A stretch of DNA of 64,000 nt from Aspidiotus rigidus (taxonomy: Eukaryota; Arthropoda; Insecta; Hemiptera; Diaspididae). Of this stretch, positions 21,730 to 31,811 are shown in pieces. The notes below the pieces were generated by a model. That model saw only the letters and a program-made list of their open reading frames with translations. It was not told the origin of the DNA and did no database searches. A program made the translations under genes and the position numbers. The stretch lies in the NCBI GenBank assembly GCA_035079385.1, contig JAVHKY010000039.1, forward strand, positions 806,001 through 870,000, written 5' to 3'. Within the stretch, counting starts at the first letter, position 1, and each line of letters opens with the position of its first letter.

Positions 21730-24700
21730 ATGCCCGCTGTAGACAGAAGAATGGAAAATGAGAGACCTAAAATTGCGGGCGATAGGCTGAATATTTTGCT
21801 ATTGATCTTCCTTTTTACTTTGCAAAGTATTCCTCGAGGCATGTCGAACGCTGTTCCGCTTATTCTTCAGAGTAAAAAAACATCATACGGGGATCAAGTA
21901 AGATTTCTTCTTAATCACTGGCTCAATTGAGGGTAATCATGATCACAATGATGATGGAATTTCTTCCTTAGAAAACAGGACGATAATGATTTTCATTAGG
22001 CAAATACCGCGAGAAAGATTTTTGTTTTAGGAAAATTCATGAAATAGGTGAGTTTACTTCAAGAATCACCCCCTCTTCGAAATAAAGACGGTTCTTTGGT
22101 TTACAAGCTCTCGTAGTAGCCTCTGATTGTGATTATTCTATAAAAATATACGTCCAAGGTGCAACTGAAGCACACAAGATGGATTCTTGTTACAGGCAGA
22201 ACTTAGTTTAGTGCAATATCCATACTGTTTGAAATTGTTATGGGCCCCAATCGTGGACTGTGTCTACTCCAAGAAGATAGGGAGGCGGAAAACTTGGATA
22301 GTACCTATTCTTTATCTTGTTGGTATGTCCGTTAACGCCCGCAGCCATCTTTATGTTATAATACTCAATATTCCTATGTGTTTTGTTCATGGTGCATATA
22401 GGAATCGTCCTTTATGTGATGTCCTCGAATGTGAATGACTGGTTCGGTAACAACGACACTCAAAGACCGAAAGTACGTTGCCTTAGCGTTACATTCTTCT
22501 TGTGTATTTCACTCTGTGCTACGTTGGAGATTACATTTGATGCCTGGGCCTTGACAATGTTGAAAAAGTAAGAATACCGACGAGTGTTGAATACGGCGAG
22601 ACTGGAGATGGGAATTGCGTGAGCAAGGTGGGAAAGGTGAGTTTTCGTTTCCCAATGGCACGCTGCCCTGGAGTCGGTCAATGAACTGCGAGTAAGGTAT
22701 AGAAAAGTTTCGATCTTTGAGCTACATCATATGACGAGATGGACTTTGTAAAGAACCGAATCGATTATCTAAACTCATAGAGCAGCTTTCCTGCGCTCTC
22801 CAATGGACGACGTGAAGGAAGTCATCGGTTTTTTTTGAGTCCTTGATTCGGTCAAGGTCATCCGAATGTGGATTTTCTTCTGTATGGCTCGCGACACATT
22901 TTTCTGAGTGCTTCTCTGTCGGTATTGAAACAGAGGACTATTTTTCCAAATTACCTGAAGACGATCCGTCCATCTTCTGTACAGGTTTAGAGCTCGAAAG
23001 TTTTCGAAGTTTCTCTTCTGTAGAAATTCAAGGTAAACATCACTTCGTATCAGCAAATCAGGTCAAAGCTATGTGGACACGAATTATTCATGTTACGAAA
23101 CATTCACAAACGTATGAAGTTATTAGAGTCATAAAATAATTCATTGATAAATATTTTACGATTCTAGTAATTTCATGTGTTTGTAACTTGTCTCGAAAGT
23201 AAGCCTACACCTTCTCAGTGCGTGCACTTACTGCTCGTCGAGTTGAAGGCTCCTACGGTGAAATGCTCGTTCAGTGAAAATGAATTCATATAAAGAAGGA
23301 TGCGGAGAAATTATATTTTCCAAAATCTTGCTCCTGTCTACGTAAATACTTCTCTAAAATATTGTTTACAATTTGTGATTTCTTTCGCAGAAGAAATATC
23401 GGACATGCTGGAACGTGCAATAACACGGGATATGTGCTCAGCTTATTTTTTGGTTTCGTCCTTTTCATAATATTGGATTCGAAAGATTTCAGCAATAGAT
23501 TTCGCACCGTTCCTGAAGATTACGGCTTCGTCACTTTTGCCGGTGAAAATTTATTGAATTCATGATAATGATGTACTTGAAAAATATTGCTTTCAGAGAA
23601 TCTTCCTGAGTGGTGATTGAAAGACAATGCTGTAAAAGAAGTTATGCAAGAGGGCAAACATGGAAATTAGGTCTTATAAATCTCATATGGGTCAATAATT
23701 TGGGAAGAAGGGTTTTGTGGAGTGGTTCAAAGAGTCCGAAAATGACCGAGGGTCATCCTAGAAGCAGACTGCCAGACAAACCCAGCTTTGGGACCGTTAA
23801 GCATATAAGAAATAAAGATCAGGCGTGGTGTACAGTAAGATAAGCTATCTAGCTCAGGGGAGGCCCACTCGTTTTGCTCGTTCGCCTCCATATTTCGAAA
23901 TTAACATTAGTGACGTCGTTAGCTCTTCACGTCATAACCATCCACAATGGCTGCCTGTGACGTCATCAGCATTCATAACGTCATCAGCTTGGGCTCTCTC
24001 TCCTTTACAGTCGAAGTCTTCTATTCTCGCGATCAATCATTCCGTTCGTAAGCATCCTAACAGTCTCTATACTATACTAGACCACCAGGTCACGGCTAAT
24101 GACGTCATACATGCAGATTTAAGAATTAGGGCGCCTCTCCAAAGTCTTCATTCTACTGGATGCTGAAACCAGGCCTAACATAGGCCAAACATTCAGCAGT
24201 ATAACAGCCTATACTAAACCACTTGTAAATTACGAGGTTACGAGGAGGTAAGGGGGCTCTTTGAATGACGATTGATGACGTCTCAGTTTGTTATTAAGTA
24301 AGAGAAGGGATACAGAATACAGAATTAACAGGTAAGGGGGGAACTCACAGATTCTTGAATGAGGGGCCTATTCAAAACTCGTGGAGTTCTCAGATTTTCA
24401 GAATCATGTCCAGGGTTCCTTTCCAAGGGTTGGGAGGGGAGGGGTGGATTGAACTCGCAAATTTTGGGATTGGGGGCTAGAATTCAGGAATCTTCAGGAG
24501 ACAAGAAACATGTAAAAAGCTCAGAGATGAAGAGGGATTGAAACTCCTATTGAGGATCTTCAAGTGTTTGGTCGATGCAGTAAAAACGATGACAGGTAGA
24601 TCACCCACGAGCCCACAGATTGACTCAGAAATGATATCCAATAATTCATTTACTTGGAAACTGCCCAAACGTCGCAACTTTTCCAAGTCTCTAGGAACTT

Positions 24701-27101
24701 ATCTTCGAAATGGTTCTGTAAATTTTCAAACCTACAATTATTTGTATATAGAACAGGTTTCCTCTTAAAAGACACACGTACACCGTAATCAAATAAATCA
24801 ATACAGGAATATATCCTACTCTATACTTCTTTACGTAGACGTGGTAATAATAAAGAGAATGAGACAACACAACATAGCTTGAAATTGTCCAAGTCTCAAA
24901 GTCATGTCATTGGGTGCCACTACTCGCAGACGAAGTTTGAACTAGATGATCAAGAGAGTGTGGATGCTTAGGATGGGGAGCTAAAGACAATCAACATGAC
25001 GTACCCAACGTCAAAAGGCGAAATACTCTTGCACATGAAATAGGGGAATCGCGTTCGTTGCATTTTTGACAGGCACATCTTATTGGGCTAGACGTTCTAT
25101 GACATAATCGATAACCTTGACCTACTGTAGGAACCGATTTTTCTGTTTCAGGGGATGAAAGGTAGAATTTTTTGACTATAGTAAGCTTCACATTGCTTAT
25201 TCAAAAAGAATACTTGCGTATGACAAATCCAAGGGTATCGCGAAGGCTTAGATATTTGAAGCGAGGGAAGGGTATTTGTCGTAACTTCTTTTTTCCTATA
25301 CCGACTGATGAAATTTTTATTCAATTTGTCAACTGGCGCAAAGTGTTTTTGATTCGAAATTTCGGCAACAAATAATAATTTCTGCACAATGCGTGTAGTA
25401 GGATAAAAATCATCGAAGTGGCCCCAAAGTTGCATTCACAAACTTGATACATTTCCTCTGTGACGTCAAAAAACTAACATTCATTTTTTTCATAATTTTT
25501 GGAATGGTGCCCTATGGGCAGAATGAGAATTTGACGTCCCTTCTTCTCCCGGGTCCTGTAACGGTACAACGCCAATATAACGTAGTTGGACCTTTTCACG
25601 GTGGCGTCGTTCCATTACTGAGCCCGAAAGTAGGTTGGATGTAAGACTCTCATTCTGCCTTTGACGCACCGCTTCAAAAATCCTGAAAAAAATTGTATGT
25701 TGTTTTTTGACGTCACAAAGAAACTGTGCACCTTTTGAAAGCACATTAACTATTTTTTTTCGGCTACACCCTTTCTAACTGAGGTGGTGAAGCCTGCCCA
25801 TAAATTTGAGGTAATAAGAAGACGCGAGTTTCATGAGCAAAATTGAGGAAACGAACTAAATTTCTTTCAATTTCCTGGGATGTTGAAAATGAAAAGTATT
25901 TTGTTCTTTTCAGATTTTACATTTTTCTGGTCTGTGATGTGTTTCGTCACGAGCACCTTCATTCTATTTTTCAAAAGGGATAACAGTCTTGATGTTATCA
26001 AAGATACGGAAGAATGTAGGCTTACCATAAAAGAGAGCTATAAACGTCTCTGGAACATAATGAAAATACCACAAATCCGTTTATTGTGCTTTATTTTGCT
26101 CACTTATCAGATAAGTATCATCAAATTTTCCCGACAACTTTCGGGCGATTTTTTTTTTTACTGTAGCTAGAATAAAAGTAATTTTCTTATATTACAGATT
26201 GGTTTGGGACCGTCGAATGGTGTCGCTCGCCTGAAACTAATGGACGCTGGAATCACCAGTGATACATTTGCTTTGTTGACTGCGCCATCTCTTCCTCTGG
26301 TATTGGTCTTCCCTTTCTTCCTGGGACGTTATTTGACGGCTTATCGATCATTGCATGCTTTTGTCGTGGTGTATCTCATGAAGTAATAGGAACATATTTA
26401 ATTGAGAATAATGCTCTTAAAAGTTTTCTTTTACTTACTTATTGAAATTTTCTCAGATTGATCCTTGGCCTGCTCTACGGCATATTCATATTTATTACAC
26501 CTTACGTCAGGGATCAGAATAATACATTTCCAAATTGGCATTACTGGTTATTGCTTCTCATTTACAATGTGGACGCGGTATGATTGAGTTTAGCTACTTG
26601 AATGATCAGTACAACTTAGCCAGGATAGATTATAGGATCTTTCTCTCATCAGGTTGTAGATCACTCGATGTATGTTACGATTTACGCATTTTTCTCTCGC
26701 ATCAGTGATCCTCGTTTTGGAGGCATGTACGCCACTCTACTTCACGGTACATCCAATATAGGACATCGCTGGCCAATCAGTCTGTGCTTGTGGCTTGTCG
26801 ATAAGCTGACTATTGATGTGTCCGTGGAGAATAACGTGAAAGTAAGTGCGTACTAGTACAAATAAGGCATTATGGTGGTAGTTGAATAATGATTGGATTC
26901 AAATTCTAGAATATGCATTCTGGCATCTCCATGTTTGATGGGTATTTTATCGAGACCGTATTGTTTTTCGCCATTGGTGTCGTTTGGCTGTGCTGGTCTA
27001 AGAAAAAAATTTACGAATTACAAGATATGGATCCTTCCGTGTGGATACTGAAACCTAAATCCAAGCTCTTGCTCGATGATCGGCAATTATCAATGAAATA
27101 A
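21730..27101 (+). CDS. acetyl-CoA transporter (SLC33A1/AT-1 family), copy 2
   Basis: Nine exons: 21730-21897, 22196-22322, 22402-22567, 23391-23542, 25914-26110, 26198-26382, 26457-26577, 26653-26841 and 26910-27101. They give 498 aa. Family blocks are AGDRLNILLLIFLFTLQSIP (TM1), KLLWAPIVDCVYSKKIGRRK, FDAWALTMLKK, NIGHAGTC, SKDFSNRFRTVPEDYGFVTF, GVARLKLMDAGI, HYWLLLLIYNVDA, RISDPRFGGMYATL and a MFDGYFIETV C-terminal exon. The start chosen is the ATG before PAVDRRMENE; no other in-frame ATG precedes TM1 by a sensible distance. Intron 5 begins ATAAGT instead of GTAAGT after the conserved LTYQ codons. Reading through it reaches a stop after 19 codons. A polyadenylation signal AATAAA lies at 27145. 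All other introns are GT-AG. Expected location is the ER/Golgi membrane. Confidence 0.85.
23800..24780. repeat. dispersed repeat block in copy 2 intron 4
   Basis: The phrases ggtgtacagtaagataagctatctagctcagggg (23826-23860) and gaactcacagattcttgaatgaggggcc through attcaggaatcttcagg (24338-24500) recur in the same order at 38600-39140. The part between them differs. The block contains several gtgacgtca-like motifs (23910-24110). No coding evidence. Confidence 0.45.
25433..25745. repeat. ~310-bp imperfect palindrome in copy 2 intron 4
   Basis: The left arm runs gtgacgtcaaaaaactaacattc, tcataatttttgg, ggtgcc, gggcagaatgaga. The right arm reads the complement in reverse order (tctcattctgcc, gcaccgctt, aaaaatcctgaa, gttgttttttgacgtcac). 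The loop side also pairs (ggtacaacgccaa with tggcgtcgttcc). It is probably a foldback-type MITE. No coding potential. Confidence 0.5.
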
Positions 27102-28085
27102 TTGTTTTTCTCTCCTGTATATCTTTCCTATTTCTGAAAGATCTAATAAAAATGATTGGAGTACATAATATCAAAATGCTGAACTAGAAATCTTTCCGTC
27201 CTGTTGAGCAGTTTACTAGATTACACTGGATTCTAAATGTGAAATTTTCAATTCACTCTTGCAGTAGTCAGAAAGTTTCTGAGGAGGGGGGTGGTTTTGA
27301 ACGACAAAGTTTTCGAGGTAGCTGACCAAATTTTATACAATACTTTACCCTTATCTGTGACTTGATGGTATTTCAATAAGGAAAATGTTTCACTTCGGAG
27401 GGGGCTGCTTTCCTACCCCCTCCTTTCTCTCGCTATGCCCCTGCTTGGTTGATGCAGTGGCTCTGTTTTTTTTTTTTTTTTTTTTTTTTTTCATTGCAGT
27501 TTCGTAAGACTTTTCCAAGTGTGAAGGAGATATTCACCAACGTAGTATTTCTTACTTTTTTTTTTTTTTTTTTTTTTTCTCGTTAAGCATAATGACCTCA
27601 CTCAGCTTTCACTTTTCTGAACGTGCAAAAGTTGTCATTCAGAATCCAGACGATCAACACTGTATGCCTCTTGTTTGTAATTTTCAAGACTTGGTAATTT
27701 ATTCCATCAAACTTAGGGGCTGAACGTTTTCTCGTTGCCTCGAGAATTCCTGTAACAGTATACTAGGGGCTTCATTATACTGTATGTTGGGCTATCTAGC
27801 TCAACCTGCCATCTCTATAAATTATACGAGCTCTATCAGGTCAGAGTCCTTGATGACGTCATACTACGTTCTGTGTAAAATTTATCCAAGTATGATTACC
27901 TTCAGTTGGTGGAAGTCATTGGTGATGAATTTTTAACAGGGAACCTGTTCCATGTGTTTTTTTTTTGGAAATTTACCGTCCAACGTCCAAAGTCTGGCCT
28001 AAATAAACTTAGAAAAATTTTGCTTCTTTTCATGATCTTTATTTATATGATAGGAAGGGAATGATAGGAAGAGGAACTTAGATTT
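27102..28085. other. spacer downstream of copy 2
   Basis: Contains the copy 2 polyadenylation signal AATAAA (27145-27150), two long T runs (about 27468-27490 and 27558-27578) and a dispersed cctgttccatg phrase near 27945. No gene is supported. Confidence 0.5.
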
Positions 28086-28241
28086 ATTTATTTTATTTAT
28101 TTATTTTATTTATTTATTTTATTTATTTATTTATTGATTTATTTTATTTATTTATTTTATTTATTTATTTATTTTATTTATTTATTTTATTTATTTTATT
28201 TATTTTATTAATTGTTTATTAATTCATTTATTTAGTTTCCT

Positions 28242-28272
<31 letters not shown>
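28086..28272. repeat. ATTT and TTTC microsatellites
   Basis: About 140 bp of tttatttatttta-type repeats, followed by a pure (ctttc)-like run, ttctttctttctttcttt, up to 28272. Simple sequence directly bordering the satellite to its right. Confidence 0.9.
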
Positions 28273-28273
<1 letters not shown>

Positions 28274-30190
28274 TGTGACAGTCTTTCCTAGAGTAGTCCC
28301 AAACTTACAAGTTCGGAAAATGCCGAATAAAAAGTTTCTCAATTTGGTCAAAGTCATTGATAACGCGACTTTCATTGTATCACATCATTATAAGAAAACT
28401 GTGACAGTTCTTGTGACGTTTTTCCAAAAGTTGTACACATTGAAAAATTGTGATTTTTTTTGGCAACGGTTCCTTGTTACAATTTTTGTGACAGCTTCTT
28501 GTGACGGCTTTTCCAACAGTTGTCCCCAGTCTTACCATACAATTGGCGTATAAAATGCTAAATGAACGTTTTATGAAGTCTCTTGATTAGGTCAAAAACA
28601 TGAATGATATCATTGATGAAGTATTTTTCAATTGATGACGTCATAGTAACACAATTGTTATGGTTCTTCTAGCAGTATAAAAATACCAAGTAAAAATTGT
28701 TCGGAGTCCCTTGACTTAGTCAAAGTCATTGATGACGTGACTTTTAAATTGATGACGTCATGGTAACAAAACTGTGTCGCAGTTTTTTGTGACAGTTTTC
28801 CTAGCAGTAGTCCCGGTCTTATAAGCATATAAAATGATGAATAAAAATTTTTTGAGATCTCTCGATTGGGTCAAAATCATTAGTGACATCATTGGTGATG
28901 TGTCTTTTCAATTTATGACGTCGTTGATCATGTCATAGTAATTACAAAACCTTGACTGTGTTTTGTGACGGTCTTTCCAAAAGTAGTCTTAGTTTTACAA
29001 GCATATAAAATAATAAATGAAAGGAATCCTTCCAACTCACATTTAATGTGGTCAAAGTCATTGATGGAGATGATGTAATAATTATGTGACTTTTCAATTG
29101 ATGATGTCATAGTAACAAAACTGTGACGCCCCGGTCTTCGGTGACAATTCTCCTAGCAGTAGTCCCAGTCTTATAGATGTAAAAAATTGTAAATAAAATT
29201 TTTTTTGAGGCATCATAATTGAAGTGCTGCGTGGAAAAGGGGCCTTCGTTCCATAAGAAATACATTAGACGGAGGCCCCTTTTCCACGCAGCGCTTCAAT
29301 TGGGTTAAAGTCATTGATGACATAATTGGCGACACGTCTTTTCAATTTATGACCTCACTGATGACGTCATCGTAACAAAACCTGAAAGTTTTTTGTGACG
29401 GTTTTTCCGGAGTAGTCTTAGTGTTACAAGCATTATAAAATAATATGTACAATTTTTAAACGCCTATTGTGATCAAAGTCATTGATGAAGATGACGTAAT
29501 TAATGACGTGACTTTTCAATTGATGACGTCATAGTAACAAAACTAAGCTGGTTTTTTGTGACAGCCCCAGTCTTATAGAAGTAGGAAATGGTAAATAAAT
29601 TTTTTTGAGGCATCATGATTGGGTTGAAGTCACTGATGACATCATTGATGATGTGTCTTTCTAATTTATGACGTCATTGATGACGTTGTGGTGACAAAAC
29701 CCCGAAGTTTTTTTGTTACGGGTTTTCCAGGAGTGTTCTCAGTTTTACAAGCTTATAAAATAATAAGTAAGATTTTCAAGCCCTTAATTAGGTCAAAGTC
29801 ATTAATTAAGATGTTGTATTTAATGAGGTGATTCTTTAATTGATGACGTCATATTAACAAAACTATGACGATTTTTTCAAAATTAGTCCAGGTAAAAATG
29901 TTGACAGATTTTTGCGACGATTTCTTAGTATAATTTTTGTAACCGGTTCTTCCAACTGTAGTTCTAGTCTCATTCGGGCTTATAAAATGTTAAGCAATTT
30001 TTTGAGGTTTCTTAATTACGCCAAAGTCATTGATGAAGATGACATCACTGATCCCGTCACATGGAAAGAAACTGCGTGAAGGTTCTTTGTGTCGGGTTTT
30101 CCAAAAGTAGTCTCATTCATAAAATGGTGACAGTTTTTTGTGACGGTTCCTTTTGAAAGTGTTCCAAGAGTAGTTTCAGTTAAAATCCCA
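28273..30190. repeat. satellite array with TGACGTCA (CRE-like) motifs
   Basis: About ten diverged units spaced 130-250 bp. The recurring phrases are ggtcaaagtcattgatgac, a cgtgacttttcaattgatgacgtcatagtaacaaaactgtgac block, tttttgtgacggttttcc, agcagtagtcccagtcttat and ataaaatgataaataaaaatttttgag. Exact palindromic TGACGTCA octamers occur at 28636, 28753, 29362, 29524, 29669 and 29844, with several one-base variants. No coding potential; short frames follow the repeat. Confidence 0.75.
29218..29301. repeat. 33-bp-stem hairpin inserted in the satellite
   Basis: The arms attgaagtgctgcgtggaa / aaggggcctt and their complement pair almost perfectly across about 33 bp, with a loop of about 18 nt. 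The sequence is GC-rich, unlike the satellite, and interrupts one satellite unit. It may be a miniature foldback element; a small-RNA precursor is also possible. Confidence 0.6.
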
Positions 30191-31460
30191 GTCTCACCGT
30201 CTCAGCCGTTGGAGGAAGAGAGTGGCATGTTGAATATGGTCCGATTAATTCAACTGAACTGCACCAATTATGACAGTGATTTTACAAAGAAGACCTTGAG
30301 ATGTAAATGGCTGGGTAGGGGAACCTATGAAGAAAGACCGAGAGACAGTACGTGTTACGTGCATGCTTTATTAACAGAGAACTAAAGTTCGACTGTACAG
30401 AATGGACAATGATAAGCTTATCATACGCACACACACACCTCACTCAGTACACACATGTATGTAAGAATTACTCGCGTTGCAATCGGCAAAATTGAAAACG
30501 GGAGTATGCCCTTTCTTGCATTTAAACGTACAGTAACTAATCTCAAAATAACTTTGGGACAAAGCAATTTAGTAGAAAAATGAAGAGAATGAAAGTTGTA
30601 GAGCGTTAAATTTTCTACAGGTCATCTTCCTCCATAAAAATTTATTCGGATCGATTTAAGAAAACCTTCTGACCGTCACCCGCACCGCCTATCAATTTTA
30701 GTTCGCCATACTAACGCTGTCCGGCCCGAATAGGATATCATTATTTTAAAGCGAAGACAAGAAATAAGCGACGAACTTTGGGATTCAATTCATAAATTAA
30801 TAATAATCCCAAAATTCATCGCTTATTTCGTTTTTTGAATGATTTCATCAATAGCGCGGCTACAAGGATGGGTGCCCCTGTACTTCAAACGTGACTGAAT
30901 TGACGGCAACCCTTCAACGAGAATAATAAAAGTAGTATTACTGTAGACCTCGAAAATGTTGTAGGTTAGCTTCGAAACGTCGGTCACCTCATTTGATAAT
31001 TACAAAAAGTTTTTGACGGAAATGAGCACAAGTGTTTTCCTTTTTATGTTAATTACCGTCTGGACAAAAATTGGAACTAACATTGAACACGTATTACATA
31101 GTCGATCTTACAACTGATAAGCTCGCATGGAAATCGAAGAGCGCAATTTCTTTTCTGTCTTCACTTTTCTACCATCTTTTGAATCCTCGCACCTTCCGGC
31201 CCCTTCCTGAATCCCATCACCTGAAACCGATGGGTTGAACTTTTGGGAAGCCAAGTTAGGTAAATTTTCCATGGATACTACTTTAGTATGAATTATAATT
31301 TCGACGAAGAGAAAAATAATTCACCAGAGTAGACGAAAAGGGGGAACCCATAGTACATTCACGACTCTAATCGTTTTCTTAAAAATTGATCAGAGAACCC
31401 AGCTGAGGGACTGTTAGGCTGAACGAGTATTTCTCTAATGCTATGATGAGTATAAGAACG
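30191..31460. other. spacer upstream of copy 3
   Basis: No gene is convincing. An 81-codon frame (30140-30385) has no recognised domain. A hairpin lies at 30760-30830, a CA-rich run near 30428, and a cgaaacgtcggtcacc phrase near 30975 that resembles the 3' part of a hammerhead-type motif in Penelope-like elements. Confidence 0.4.
30760..30830. repeat. ~25-bp-stem hairpin upstream of copy 3
   Basis: The arm agaaataagcgacgaactt / tgggatt and its complement pair with about two mismatches around an AT-rich loop of about 20 nt. Size and shape would suit a small-RNA precursor or a MITE remnant. No other support. Confidence 0.5.
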
Positions 31461-31466
31461 TTTTCT

Positions 31467-31483
31467 AAGGTCACGATATAAAT
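31467..31483 (+). promoter_or_regulatory. predicted core promoter of copy 3 (AAGGTCA + TATA box)
   Basis: AAGGTCA at 31467-31473 is followed three bases later by TATAAAT at 31477-31483. The identical pair with identical spacing precedes copy 4 (41609-41625), inside a larger conserved upstream block. Transcription would begin about 30 nt downstream, near a TCAGT at 31517. AAGGTCA is the half-site of monomeric nuclear receptors such as FTZ-F1 or ERR; that binding is inference. Confidence 0.5.
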
Positions 31484-31562
31484 AAAGAGGGGCCCATATA
31501 AGCGTTTTTCTTTTCCTCAGTGAAAAATTTTACAAAAAGTATTCGTGATAATTTTTGCTTTT

Positions 31563-31581
31563 CGCTACGCTTCGAATAGCG
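31563..31581 (+). promoter_or_regulatory. conserved 5'-leader inverted repeat, copy 3
   Basis: CGCTA and TAGCG surround a 9-nt centre just after the predicted transcription start. Copy 4 has a longer version at the same place (41699-41717). Both are embedded in the conserved phrases gcttttcg before and gataatttaccatct after. It could form a leader hairpin or be a palindromic factor site. Confidence 0.35.
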
Positions 31582-31811
31582 TGGATAATTTACCATCTTG
31601 AGTACTTAGCTCTTACATAATTACTATACTTACAGAAGGTGAAACAAAATTAATGATCTTAGCTGAAGAGTATCCTAAAAACTAAAAAGTGTATAATACG
31701 AGTATGCAGTTTATGAAAGTGAATTCAATATACTAGTTCAACTCTATAAGATTTGTAGGTTCTATCAAACCTCTACCTACAATATTGTCTTGGTTCGGGA
31801 AGTAGTGCGGT

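Noticed and set aside
22843..23139. 98-codon frame in copy 2 intron 3
   Set aside because: No acceptor or donor consistent with the transporter, no domain, and low-complexity composition.
26108..26120. Use of the next downstream GT (ATAA|GTATCA) as the copy 2 intron 5 donor
   Set aside because: It would put the next exon out of frame. No upstream AG in the intron restores the phase. The same holds for copies 3 and 4.
28273..30190. Possible CRISPR-like repeat array
   Set aside because: Units are long, diverged and irregularly spaced, without short identical repeats and unique spacers. The DNA is clearly eukaryotic.
30140..30385. 81-codon frame, possible polyprotein fragment
   Set aside because: No protease, RT or other domain and no terminal repeats could be identified.
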